Below, in pieces: positions 13,040 through 24,435 of a stretch of 64,000 bases of DNA. Source of the DNA: Eumeta japonica (Eukaryota; Arthropoda; Insecta; Lepidoptera; Psychidae); NCBI GenBank assembly GCA_005406025.1, contig BGZK01000076.1, positions 310,001-374,000 of the forward strand, written 5' to 3'. Position 1 is the stretch's first letter. Each line of letters opens with the position of its first letter. A program made the position numbers and the translations under genes. The notes below the pieces were generated by a model that worked only from the letters and a program-made list of their open reading frames with translations, made no database searches and had not been told where the DNA came from.

Positions 13040-14075
13040 TATAAAGCCCGAATACAAAGACCCTAAAGCAGCAGGAAATATCAGAAGCTTATACCAACAT
13101 TGTCAAAACCATCAGCAAGGCCATAATCCAGTGAGAGTCAGTGAGTAGTGAATTTAACATAGAAAGAGGAGTAGGGCAAGGGAATCCGCTCTCACACAAA
13201 CTATTCTTTGCAGTTCTAGAGAATATATTTCAAAAACAAAGACAACTTAGTTGTCTTTGAGGATAACCCCAAAATTCTAGAAATTATAGTCGACTGAAAG
13301 CCTGAAAGTCGAATTTAAACTAAATACTAACCAAAGGAAAATAACGACCAACTCCACACAAAAGAATGTTAAAACTAAACTGAAAAACGCCGATTATGTT
13401 AGAAACTGTATATACCTAGGATAGGTTATCTTAACCGAGGAACAAACTGCAAAGGAGATAAATCTGAGAATAGCCATGGGATGGCAAAAATACTGAGTTC
13501 TAAAAAAGATCATGAAGTTTAAAGACCTTCGAATGGCAATAAAGAGAAAGATCTTTAATACCTGTATACTGCCAGGTTTAACTTACAGCTATCAAACTTT
13601 GCCATTGAACAAATCTTTTATAGTAAAACTATCCACATGTCAAAGAGCAATGGAGTGGAGTACGACAGACACATAAAGATAATATCTGGTTAGGAACACT
13701 GTGCTTAGATCTAGAGTGAAATATACTGATATCCTGACAAGAACAGACCAACAGAAGTAGCGATGGGCTAGTCACATGATGCGAGACACGACATAGAGCA
13801 AGACAACAACAGAAGACAGAAAGGCAACCTAGAGACGGAAAGAGAAAGCGGGGAAGACAGATAACGAAATGGGAAGATGATGTGAAGTTAACTGTGGGCG
13901 CAAAATGCAGAAGGGTTGCAAATAATAGAAGCCATTGGAAGTCTTTGGAAGAGGCCTATGCCAAAAGGCGCATTGAAATTATAGATATACTGTAATAACA
14001 AAGCATTTCAATTTAAATGCACTTCTACTTGTAAATACTAATTTCAGGATAAAGGGCTTTATTATTATTACCAAT
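13040..14075 (+). mobile_element. Second RTE-type LINE remnant with intact 3' tail
   Basis: Protein relics in order are IERGVGQGNPLSHKLFFAVL (about 13155-13220, equivalent to RGVRQGDPLSPKLF), ENIFQK, a KTKVM-like region, YLGQ-like sequence, an RAME relic (acatgtcaaagagcaatgga), and the C-terminal block ITKWEDDVKLTVGAK ... RVANNRSHWKSLEEAYAKRR ending in a stop at about 13995. The last part is still open and well preserved. The 3' end carries aaagggctttattattatta, an RTE-style short-repeat tail. Frames shift several times and stops occur upstream. It is a different family from the copies at 10.5 and 22.2 kb because its C-terminal block differs. Confidence 0.75.
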
Positions 14076-14136
14076 TATTGATTCATAGGCGTATTTTAAT
14101 AGTATTTTTTATCATGTTAAATAAGTGTCGCGTCTA

Positions 14137-14250
14137 GGGGCCATTCAAGTATTATGTAAACAGAATTTCAAACATTTTTAATCCTTACCCCCATCCTTAC
14201 GTAAGCATTGGTATATTTTTTACGAAATGCATTCGAATTTCTTTACAGTT
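14137..14250. repeat. Truncated end of a GGGGCCATYCA TIR element
   Basis: The segment begins ggggccattcaagtattatg, the same terminal motif as the intact MITE at 30.6 kb, and includes a cttacccccatccttacgtaag stretch typical of this repeat type. A matching right end is not visible, so it appears truncated. Confidence 0.45.
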
Positions 14251-17084
14251 ATTCGTGAGTAAGTACTCATCAAAGTTATTAAGCCTTTGACAATGATATA
14301 AGCGATATAGAAATATAATACATATTTAATATTTATTTAAGGACATCATTAATATCATACTTAAACATTATGTTATTAATATGTAAAAAAGGTGTATTTA
14401 TTATTATTTATGAATTTTGTATATTAAAATTTATCGTCCTCAGACAATAGAGTCAATAATAAGGATATAATAATTTCGGACACATCATATTCGATAATAT
14501 TGGTCACGACTACTTCAGTACTTCCCCTAGTTCGGTTGTTACTTAACCACATTGACATTGCGTGAGAGCGAATGAGCAATAATCAATTATTTCAGGAAAC
14601 TGCTAAACATCCTTTCCGCTTTTGAGCGTAAAGAGGCATAGAATTGCAATATATGTTGAATTCAGATTATAGAAATCTTGCAAAAGAAATTATTGCTGAC
14701 GCAATCGCCAATCGGACCTCCCCCCGATGTCATTGAAAATAAACAAAGCAAAGATCTCACCATAAAATCCTTTGGTGCTTATTTGAAAGACGCCCCACCA
14801 AGCATCTACAATCATTAAAAATCCCAAATTAAACTCTATCACAGATAGAGATGAAAGTGATACAAAGAGTTTACCTATTTTGTTGTAAAGACTAATACTT
14901 ACTTCCAAAAACCCAAAATTATTTTTAAAATTGATAATTTTGCTTAGATAACTCATTAAATTGAACCCAAAACAATTCTTACTAAGCGATAATTATGACG
15001 ATTCAATCCATACAAAACTAGACTAAAACTATTCATTCATAGAAACTTTTACACGACGAGCGAACGTGATCCTGCCAACCTTGAAAATAACCAATACAGC
15101 AACTGGCGTTGCCCTCTATGAAACTATTCGCGCGTGTCCACACGTCGGTGCGAGCGAAACAGCCGGTCGTCTGCGGCCGCGAGTGCGAGCGAGACGGAAC
15201 AACAACATAAGATATCCGAAGGCCAGTGGGTCAAACGTCTAGGAGTTGTCTAGCACTCACACAGCCTCATGGGATTATACTACAAGACCGTATGTGCGAT
15301 TGTTTGGCGCGGTACGGTCGCCAAAAAAAAATTACAATCACTGTTTCAATAAAATAAACGCTTGAAAACAAATTATTGTTATTGCTAACGGGCCGCAACT
15401 AAATTTTTAGGCCAAAATAATTAAGATTTTCATAAAAACCACCTTTGGTTAGAAGCTCATAGTTTTCTTTCATCAAAATAAGGAATGTCGTGATATATGT
15501 AATACTTTAAACAAAACTTAGGTTGACAAAAAAATATTTAAACTATTCTTCAAAGTTTTTAACCGAATGACAGATACTTTGAAAAATAAAAATTATCTCA
15601 ATTATGTATAATATCGTCATCAACGCTAATGCTATGATTACTAAAATTAATTACACTCACTTACTTACTTGTATAAACTAACACATGAATTATAATGATC
15701 GATAAACTAGAATTTAATTCTAATTGTTTTTATATAAAATAAGTCAACATATAAAGTTATTTATTGTGATTATTATTTGTAACTAAGTTGAATTGCTGAC
15801 GTATGGTTTTTTTAAAATACTGACGTTATTTTAATTAAACTTTATTTATATAGTAATAAATTTATATAGTATGTCGTCAACAAAAGACGACACAAAAGAA
15901 AAAAGTAATACTTTTGTCTATGATTCTCGGAATGAGAAGGAAAATACATAACCTAAATATATGATGCTTAAGATGTTAATAGTACTTAAATGTCTTAAAT
16001 ACTACTTCAAAGACTGGCAAAACATACACTAGATATATAGGTGGCCCATGTACTTCTTAATAACATATTAAACATTTTTTACCTTAGCTTCACGAACATA
16101 TTGCAAAATTGATACTAATAAATCAACTAATGAGAGTCATGCACATAATACAAAAGTAGTACAAAATAATATACGATATGGATGGCATCCTATAATAGTG
16201 ATTAATATAAATTATTAAATTTATGAATAACAATAAAATCGACGGTCAAAAAAAAAATAAATCATACAAATCAAACTACTGTAATGGTTACAAAATATGT
16301 TTAAATATTTCACATAGAATTTTCTTCTTAAAAATTGATTTTCATCTAAATACCCATTTTTTGTTGTGCACCATAAGTTTTAGGGCAAAAACCAGCTGCA
16401 TGACCTATCTTACTTGGCAATTTGGGTTAATGCATTTACAGTTGTGACAGCTGAATAGAAATCTAGCTCAAGACATCCCATGCCCGTAGCCACTGTCTTA
16501 AGAGCTGGACAATTTAACTAGTTCTTTAGTATAATATAATATAATAAACTAGTTCCTCAATATCGAAGTTCATTAATGCATTTTAATAAAATAAAATAGT
16601 ATTACAAATTTTTTTTTACTGACCCTACAAAACGTCCGCCAACTAGCCCCAAGGATGCGATTTGTACACACATACGCCTCGCATACATCCCAGTGCCGCG
16701 TCCATACGCACATGTGTGTACAGGCCGATGCGCGTGTGCGTGAAACTATTCGCTAACCTCACGACTCGTTACGCACAAATGCTCCAACATGAATGAAGTC
16801 GTTTCAGGAGTTTAGCCGGCGATTATACCACATGAAAGGTTAGATTTTATGAGCTATTTTGCTCTCATGGGACTAGCTTATTTAATTTGTTAGTTAAATA
16901 GCTGTGTAATTTAGTAAATGCGGGTGTGTATTAGGTATATTGAAAAAGTGTTTATGTCAAATAGCATATATATTTTAAAAAGTAACCCTAATACTAAGGA
17001 TAAGGTATCTAAGATAGGAAAAAAATTTTATGCCAATTTAAGCAACGTGTGATGAATTCTTTTATGTTTCGCATCAAAGTTAGA
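14251..17084. other. No gene recognised
   Basis: Mainly AT-rich. Two CpG-richer stretches (15.06-15.2 and 16.62-16.80 kb) share only the word tgaaactattcgc. The 88-codon minus frame at 14690-14956 shows no domain. Confidence 0.45.
15055..15200. other. CpG-rich patch
   Basis: GC-rich stretch with gcggccgcgagtgcgagcga. No ORF or repeat recognised. Confidence 0.3.
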
Positions 17085-17190
17085 AATATTAAATTTTTAA
17101 GGAAAATTTTCATCTGTCTGTCTGACTGTAGATAGTCTTACCAGTAGTCATACAGACAGACGAAAAAATATTTAAAGTTCCATACTTCAA
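17085..17190. repeat. Inverted repeat with CTGTCTGTCTG arms
   Basis: The left arm ttttcatctgtctgtctgac and the right arm catacagacagacgaaaaa are near-complementary around a centre of about 30 nt, with weaker pairing further out. It could be a small MITE or a duplicated repeat end. Confidence 0.45.
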
Positions 17191-17689
17191 AATTGCTAAA
17201 TAAATCCTTATCCTGGTGTCTATTTAATTGTTAGTGGTTATAAATCATTTTTTTTAGTAAATTTTAGACGTAGAAATTTCAAATTCGTCATAATAAAACT
17301 TTAAATTGGTCTGTACGTTTTTTAGTAGCTTATATTTTTATATGGTTAGGAGCTCTAAACAGTGGTAAACAAATCCCGGGTTATATTATTTACTTTTTTA
17401 AATCGAGTATACTAATAACAATTTGCGATCCCTTTTTATCATTTTGAAATATGTTTTTAAAACTATTAATAATTTAAAAACTCGAAATAATCAGATAATT
17501 AAGAAGTCTTAATCTTCATTTTACGAAAAAATTGAGAAATAGATTCTAGGTAGCATAGACTTTTATGACTTCGTATTTTGCTAATTTTCTTACATCCCGT
17601 AAACCTAATGACGTAAATACGGGTTTTTTTTTTGTAGAGTGTAGTAGAGCTATGCTGTAGTTAAATTTTCTGCACCACCAAAATGGGGC

Positions 17690-17960
17690 AGCTCGATCGG
17701 TGAGATATCACACACTCACAAAATATACACGCGAAGTAACAGTTTCCGCTGTTGCATTTCGTTCAATGATTGAGAATTCCGGTGGCCCACTTCCCCTTGA
17801 ACCACCTGACTTTCCTCTTATTTTTATCAGTCCATTCCCTCTCATATTCCTTATCTTATCCAAGAGGTCAACAATGTAATGGTGACTCGTCCGGCGTTAT
17901 AATTGTTCATGGGAGGTGGTGACTACCTACGTGATTCGCATGCTCATTTGCCCTTTGAAA
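17690..17960 (-). repeat. Dispersed SINE-like repeat, reverse copy 1
   Basis: The segment acacgcgaagtaacagtttc, ttccggtggcccacttcc and gtgactcgtccggcg...tgattcgcatgctcatttgc aligns with 50.33-50.59 kb over about 250 bp. Its end matches, in reverse complement, the repeat inside the LINE at 11.5 kb. Non-coding. Confidence 0.6.
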
Positions 17961-18539
17961 ATACTACAGAAAAAAAATGAAATTGCCACTAGTAAAGATA
18001 GTGGACCTCCTTGAGACCACCATGGCAATCGAAGTTCTTTTCCCAAAAAAAAAATAAGATCCGTGTGCAAGAGAAATGTATATAAACATGTATTTTTTTT
18101 TATCATTTTTCCATTTCCGTATTATCAAATATTGTATTATTTATATTGGCATGGCTAAATTTGGCTGATTGGGTGACGCTTCGAGCGGTGATTGCGGTAG
18201 GGGAGAGGCTTATGTATTACAGAGAATTTCGAAGATTGAAAAAAAGATATAAATTTACGCTTAAAATATAATGCCAAAACATACCGCCACTCGTTGAGGC
18301 GATAGAGATGAAATTTAGTAAGCAATACGATGGTAGAACTTGACTCCATGCGATAGCATTGCAGAGAACTACAATATCTCTTCTAGAGCTCAAGGAGTAG
18401 AGTTCAGTGCAGATTATTGGATCGTTGACGATCCGCCCAATTCTACGCTATCTAAGGTGAAGTAGAAAGGCTGCTTAGGCTGGTGTACCTGCTCAAGTAA
18501 CCTAACATGATTGAAAGCAGTAATTAATATTGGTATTAT

Positions 18540-18610
18540 TAACTCACGCCTATTTCCCAGAATTGTAAGTAGATACTACTCTTTATGGAAGCTTATCAGT
18601 TTAGATGTTT
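18540..18610 (-). mobile_element. Possible RTE-like 3' end, minus orientation
   Basis: The string actcacgcctatttcccaga resembles the reverse complement of the LINE 3' end seen at 30.13 kb (aaaataggcgtg) and the terminus at 34.44 kb. Only the terminal few dozen bases are comparable. Confidence 0.25.
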
Positions 18611-19334
18611 AACATTTAGACCTTATTTATTAATTCGATTTTAAAAACTTCTATGGCTCAAAGAAAAAGCGACTGTATAAAAAAATATGTTTTGGTAAGA
18701 TGGAACTGCACTAACTTGATTTTATCCCCGTTTAAGACTTGTTCCAGAGACGAGAATGTGATTTAAAAACTTTTTATTTGAAGCGAACTACTCCTGGTGT
18801 AGATTCTGGATTTTTTGGTAGCAGTAGCTACTAAAATTCTGTTGTAGTAAATATTTTTGAAGTTATACTTCTTTTGGTACGTTGGGAGAATTGGACCAGA
18901 GTGTATTTTTCAATTTGTTGCGTTAGAGCACGCGCCGATGTAATACACCATGACGTTAATTTATTCAGGTGATTTGAAAATGACTTACTAGACTAGTCAA
19001 CATGTTAAAAATCGTATTAATTCTTGATAAAAGTTCTAAAAAATATGAGCAACAGCTCATTCGATTCGAAACGACCTCTGGATAAAATATTTTAAAGGTT
19101 TTACTGTACATAATAAAATGCAAAGTTCATCATTATCATCGCTCAACCTTCAGGCAGTCGCAATGACTGAAAGGGACAAGTCCTGATACCCCGAAGGGAG
19201 CGTAATTATAAGAGGGGGGTGCAGGTTCTAGTATGCATTAGGAGTGTAGAACCAGCCGGTATTCGTGCAACCTTTAGCCAGTAACTAGATTCAGGGTAAG
19301 TAATAGATACTACAAAGTGTCAATAAACATGCCT

Positions 19335-19880
19335 TGCCGGTGCAGAGCTTTCAGTATTTATTTCCAGAAGTTAGTGTGGTTTATTCGCAATCTTTTAGTT
19401 TCTACATTTGTTAATGTGGTCTATTCCCTTTGGTTCCTTTTGTAATAACTCATATGTAATGTAAGGATCCTTTTTCCCTAAATTTGTTACCTCAGATAAT
19501 ATTTCATACTTTATTTTCTATGCTTTGTATAAACTTTAAGTGTTAGTGAGAGTTGGTAGTTCGTTCACAAAATTCTTAATCCCTAGTATGCTTTGTTTTT
19601 CTTAGTTCCTGTCGCATTAACGTGTATTTTCATATACAGATACATATATATGTACAATAAATCTGCAATAAATTTGTTTTTCCTGTGAATCTTTTATTCT
19701 TCATTATCTTCACTCAGTGCAGAGCTTTAAGTGCCCGTTTCTGGTATAATTCACCTTCAGCCTATTTCATATCTATTTTGTCCTGAGCTAATGTGGCCTA
19801 TTCCTCCAAATTCTTATTGTGTCCTGTGTAACTTAAGTGTTGTTAAAGCGAGTCTTCCCATGTATAAATAGGGTGTCCAA
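19335..19880 (+). repeat. Two diverged units about 378 bp apart
   Basis: The words gtgcagagctt (about 19340 and 19718) and a following ttagtgtggtttattc / taatgtggcctattcc occur in the same order, suggesting an old tandem duplication or a repeat with internal duplication. No ORF. Confidence 0.35.
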
Positions 19881-21785
19881 CTTTTCTCTCTTTGTTGTCA
19901 GTATATCTTAAAGCAGAGTTAAAGCGGTGTCTTCTTAAAAGATGGCTGTAGTAGCATTTTCTTCTAACCTTGATGATTTTGGTGATTTTATTTCCTTCTA
20001 GGATTTCTTGTGTCTTAAGTCTAGGTTGATTTCTTGCGGCTTATAACATGTCCTTCAAAATCTCTCTTTCATACTGTCTCAGTCTTAACAAATGAAGGAA
20101 AAAAAAAAGGTATTTAGTTTCACGCTCATATCGTGAAAAATATGGGCATTTAACAATTTTGGAAAAAAACACTCAAAAAGGAGGAAATTTCCAATAAAAA
20201 ACTCCCTACAATTTTAATTTAACTCTGAAAATAAAACTCCGCGCGGCCAATTCCACACTGGCGCGTCGTTGCTGGACAGGGAGTGCGATAGAAAATTATT
20301 TTTTTGCTATTAAATATATATTTAGTAATTAAAAAAAATTGTGTCATAAGAACATTTCAAGGAATATAGTCCCATTGAAAAAAAAAAATAAATTTCATTT
20401 TTCAAAACGTTACACACTTGTCGATTTATTCTTGTTAAATTTCCGTTCGCATAAAAGATCACACAGGAGTTTAAATAATTGACCCAGTTTTTTTTACTTC
20501 TTGAATATATACTTAATAAGATTACGTGAAAAAAGTTTAAAAAAAGCTTTTATTTTGTTTACAATAAATATTTAAAATTGTTAAAAACACGATAAATTGA
20601 TCGTTATTTTCCACTTCAAATATTGCTCTATTTAAACACAAAAATAACAGTCAACTCTTTCTAAACGGTTTTTTTAGTTACTATTTTAATTGTTGTACTT
20701 TGAGTAATAAATCCCTTTATCGGCGCCTGCTCCTTACACTACATACACTAAGATTGATGGAGTGGTACAAACAAAATGAAAACTGTTTTTGAGTTAGATT
20801 TTAACCCATTGCTGAAGCATATACTACCATTATCTATTTACTTCAGATTAAAGGATCTAAACCTTGAGTCCTTTATATAGGCTCATTACGGGTTAGGAAC
20901 TGATTTAGCTTTTATTATGTCATTTTATATCTTAATTCACAATAATAATTGTTAATATAGTGTTTACTCACTATTTAAACATATGCTATAATAAAATATA
21001 ACTGTGCATAAAGTATCAAAGTACTATAATAAAATATAATTGTGTTCAAAGTTATCTGTTACAGCCCTTGCAAAGGAATTCGATTAGTGAGACATCCTCG
21101 AAAACATGCTAGACAATGCCGCCATGCAGACCGTACAAGAATCTACTGTTTTGAAGTTCTCCGAGCTCAAAAACTTCATTGATTATATTTTTTACATCTC
21201 TTTGAGCTTAAAATTGTCAGTACTCTTTTTTAAAACTCTTAATGTAGAATACGATAATAATTATTCTCTGTAGTATGAAAAATCTTAGTTCGCAGATGAA
21301 AGATGAATCAAAGCAGCGATGGCCTTTTTCTGCTATGCCGTGAGTTTAATTTTTGTGTGACGAATATTATTTTTAACCTCAGCAGGAAACATTCGTATTT
21401 GGCGGAAAAGAGAAAATAAAGGCATGATATACTATACAATTAGAGATGATCAGCTGAGAAATAAAGTTGCGGAGACGATAGTATACGGTGTCGTCAACGT
21501 TCGCACAGATCACTTCTCAGTGGTCTGTCGAATTAAAGCTTTATGCAAGCGTTGGTGACCCCCTGAAAAATGATCACTACAGAGCTGGAATGAATAAAAG
21601 TTGGTAAGCTTCTGGATCGGGAAGTAAAAGATGAATATGGAGACAGATAATTTTGGTGATATAAAACAGTATGAAGTCAAGAACTTGACAAATTTCTAAG
21701 GGTGACGAAATCGGTTTTAGAACTGATATTAGTACGAAAAATAATGAATGATCAAATTTCAAAATAAGGGAAATAGTCGATGAAA
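19881..21785. other. No gene recognised; repeat words at right
   Basis: AT-rich. Near 21.12-21.33 kb gagctcaaaaacttcattga words resemble the repeat at 24.2-24.4 kb. Confidence 0.45.
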
Positions 21786-21789
21786 ATAT

Positions 21790-21990
21790 TATATTAATAA
21801 TAATATTAAAAATAATTCTTTATTTCCTCCACAATAGTTTAAGAACATAAAATTACAAAGAATATGTAAGAATAGGAATCACTGTGGGGTACTGGAACCT
21901 AGGCTAAGCTTGTGTTGTAGGTTTACAGGCACCTGCCTCTGAGCATCTCAATAACATGTGATACAACTAAATTTTTACAAGTTGATTCAA
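21790..21990 (-). mobile_element. LINE 3' tail fragment
   Basis: Read on the minus strand, the sequence passes through a non-coding UTR-like stretch to GGAAATAAAGAATTATT and a TTATTATTAATA tail. An AATAAAG followed by a short-period A/T tail is typical of a truncated non-LTR retrotransposon 3' end. No ORF relic is left to name the clade. Confidence 0.4.
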
Positions 21991-22194
21991 GTACAGATAG
22001 TTAATAATTAAAACAGAGATGGGAGAAAACGAAAATGTATAAAATAATACAAATTATAAAGTAATACGCGCAATAATACAATGAAAGCAGGACTAGAATT
22101 ACTATCTGTAACAGCCAATTATAGGGTGCAAAGAAATGACTGTTGGAAAAATAAGCTAAATGAGGTTTAAAGTACGCACAAAGGTACAAAAATG

Positions 22195-23290
22195 AGCTAA
22201 AACGTGTATAAAGAAGAAAGAACGAAATAAAAGAATGCTATGACAGGAGATTCTCGGATAATGTCCGGGAAAATCAAAACCTTTTCTGGAATATGGTGAA
22301 AAGGCCCGAAATTATTCCAAAACATAGTGTAATGTTACAGGAGACGACAATGGCTCTTTACCGAATGAAGAAAATTGTATGAAAGAACTAAGTATTTCGA
22401 ATTTATTTTTTTTGCTAGCTAAGATACAGCTACTGCAATTGAATACACAAATATAATGATTAAAATGAAAATTAAATTAACATGGCGAAGTTTTGAGAGC
22501 ACTAAAACGTGTGAAACCTGGAAAAGTTACTGGATATGATAGAGTCTTGTTAGAGAAGCTGAGAGGTGCCAGGGATACAGTGGCAAATCTGTTATATCAG
22601 CTCTTTAATAAATCCTGGAAAAGCTGTAGGGTACCTAATGACTGGTACAAAGCCATTGTCGTAAGGCGACGCCTTACCGTCCTAGCAATCTCTATACGAA
22701 TTTATTACTCACCATACAGTAAAGAGATAAAAATAGGACCTGGAATGTACAAGTCAAGCAGGATTTTGTAAAGGACTGAGGTGTGCGAACCAAGCATTTT
22801 TCCCGAGAAATGTCTCAAATTTTTGGCGAAGGACTAAAAAATTTTCTGTGCTGTCGTAGATCTGAAATAAGTTTATAAAAGGGAGTTATTTGTGGATAAT
22901 CTGATGTACGGATGGTTTGAGTAACAAACTGATAAAGGTACTACAATCGCTATGCAAAAGCTCTAATACCTGCTTCGGAAGGAACAGGGCATACATTGAC
23001 TGGTTTGATATCCGAAAAGGTATCAGGCAGAAATGTGTGGCTTGACCATGGCTATTCAACATATTCCTTAAAAGCTGTCTATATGATTTGTAAGAGCATA
23101 TAGTTTGGACTAAGAATTGGTGAGCGCCTGTCGATTGTCTTTGGTGCATCGAGGACTAAGTAACTCTTGCGTCGGTGGCGTGTGAATTGCAGGAGATAAT
23201 AACTAAAATGAATGATTCTTTTAAGAAAAGTAATATGAAAATGAATATTAGTAAAACTAAAATCATGATTTATAAGATAATTATGTGATT
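22195..23290 (+). mobile_element. RTE-like LINE remnant (linker plus RT domain)
   Basis: The plus strand holds the pre-RT linker (ENQNLFWNMVKRPE, about 22265-22310), then an open stretch from about 22485 with LRALKRVKPGKVTGYDRVLL and LLYQLFNKSWKSCRVPNDWY KAIV, the RT-0/RT-1 region. Further on come FCAVVDLK (about 22840, the FVDLEKAYD motif with the first catalytic Asp retained), a LTMAIQHI block, ACELQEI and MNDSFKKS...KTKIMI at about 23205-23270. The YADD-type box is not intact. It is the same family as the copy at 10.5 kb. Stops and frameshifts make it non-functional. Confidence 0.8.
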
Positions 23291-23338
23291 TTTTCAATTT
23301 TCTTTTTAATAATACTCTATTAAAAAGCATGCATGCAA

Positions 23339-23356
23339 GTGTGTGTGTGTGTGTGT
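23339..23356. repeat. (GT)9 microsatellite
   Basis: Nine GT units just after the RTE-like remnant. Confidence 0.85.
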
Positions 23357-23449
23357 AAACCTCTCATGACTTTTAAAGGGACTATACAATTGAAATGCAA
23401 TTCACGACATTTGAAAGAATCCATTCCGATTGCACTTCCTGAAACTTCG

Positions 23450-24110
23450 AACTAGTTTCGCCCAGTAATTTTTAGGGAATCTTAATAATAAAGTTTTCCG
23501 AAAATGTTTTTTTTGGAAATAATTTTAGGACTACCGATCGATATCAAAATCTAATCAGCTCTTTTCCCCCACATAGTTGTACCGACTGCCGCAAACTACA
23601 TGAAAATCAGTTTTTTCGTTTCAGATTACGTTGGAATATTAAAAAAAAAGTGTATTTCTACAATATTTCATAAATTATTTTATCGATAGATGCAAATATC
23701 TATTTAGTTATTCTCCTTAAAAAAACGACATTGATCGTTGCTAAATTCATCGACATCGATTCATTTGTTCAAGAGGTATTGTAGAGAAAATAATTTCAAA
23801 ATGTTTTTTTTTATAGAACATTTTATAGTGATGAATTTTAAGACAAAACTAGCTATTTTCTTTAAAAAAATAGTATTGATCGTCGCAAATTGCACCAAAA
23901 TCGGTGGGTTCGTTCGCGAAATACGGTTAACGAAAAATTTGATAAAAAGGGTTTTTTTATCTTTATCTTTCATAGATGTTTGGTTATAGTTTCAATCACT
24001 TTTTTCTGTTAGAACAATTGCGTCGGATACCATAAAGTAGATCAAAATCAAACAACTCTTTCCAAAGATAATGTAGTCAAAAATTCAAAAAAATTTGCTG
24101 TTTTTCAGTA
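23450..24110. repeat. Degenerate tandem array of about 120-150 bp units
   Basis: Related blocks recur: tagttattctccttaaaaaa with attgatcgttgctaaattca (about 23705-23765) and tagctattttctttaaaaaa with attgatcgtcgcaaattgca (about 23850-23900). The flanking blocks gatatcaaaatctaatcagc (23540) and gtagatcaaaatcaaacaac (24030) also pair. Units are strongly diverged, so unit borders are approximate. Both strands show an open frame of 70-83 codons here, which I take as chance. Confidence 0.5.
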
Positions 24111-24214
24111 CTTATTGATTTTTAAATTATAAATGCTTAAACCGTATTAGAACTATAATTTTGACCTCGGAAAGCTTAAAAAGCATTAAAAGCGATCTTT
24201 TAAGCATGATGAGC

Positions 24215-24435
24215 TCAATAATTTAGTGCTTCTTCTATTTTTTTTTTTTTACACTTTGAGCTTGAAGGTACTAAAAAGTTTCAGCGATGGCCTGAAGGGT
24301 TAACCATGTTCTAAATTTTTAAGTTCTAAAACTTACAAACAATATTTATTACTCAAAGAGCTCAAAAACACATCAATAAATATCGGAAAGTTTCATAGAT
24401 GGCCTGCAGGGTCAATCGTTTTTCCAGATGTTTTT
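24215..24435. repeat. Degenerate repeat with aaagtttca/gatggcctg words
   Basis: aaagtttcagcgatggcctg (24276) and aaagtttcatagatggcctg (24388) lie 112 bp apart with gagctcaa-type words between. Similar gagctcaaaaacttcattga words occur at 21.16 kb. This is probably part of the same repeat complex as the array to the left. Confidence 0.4.
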
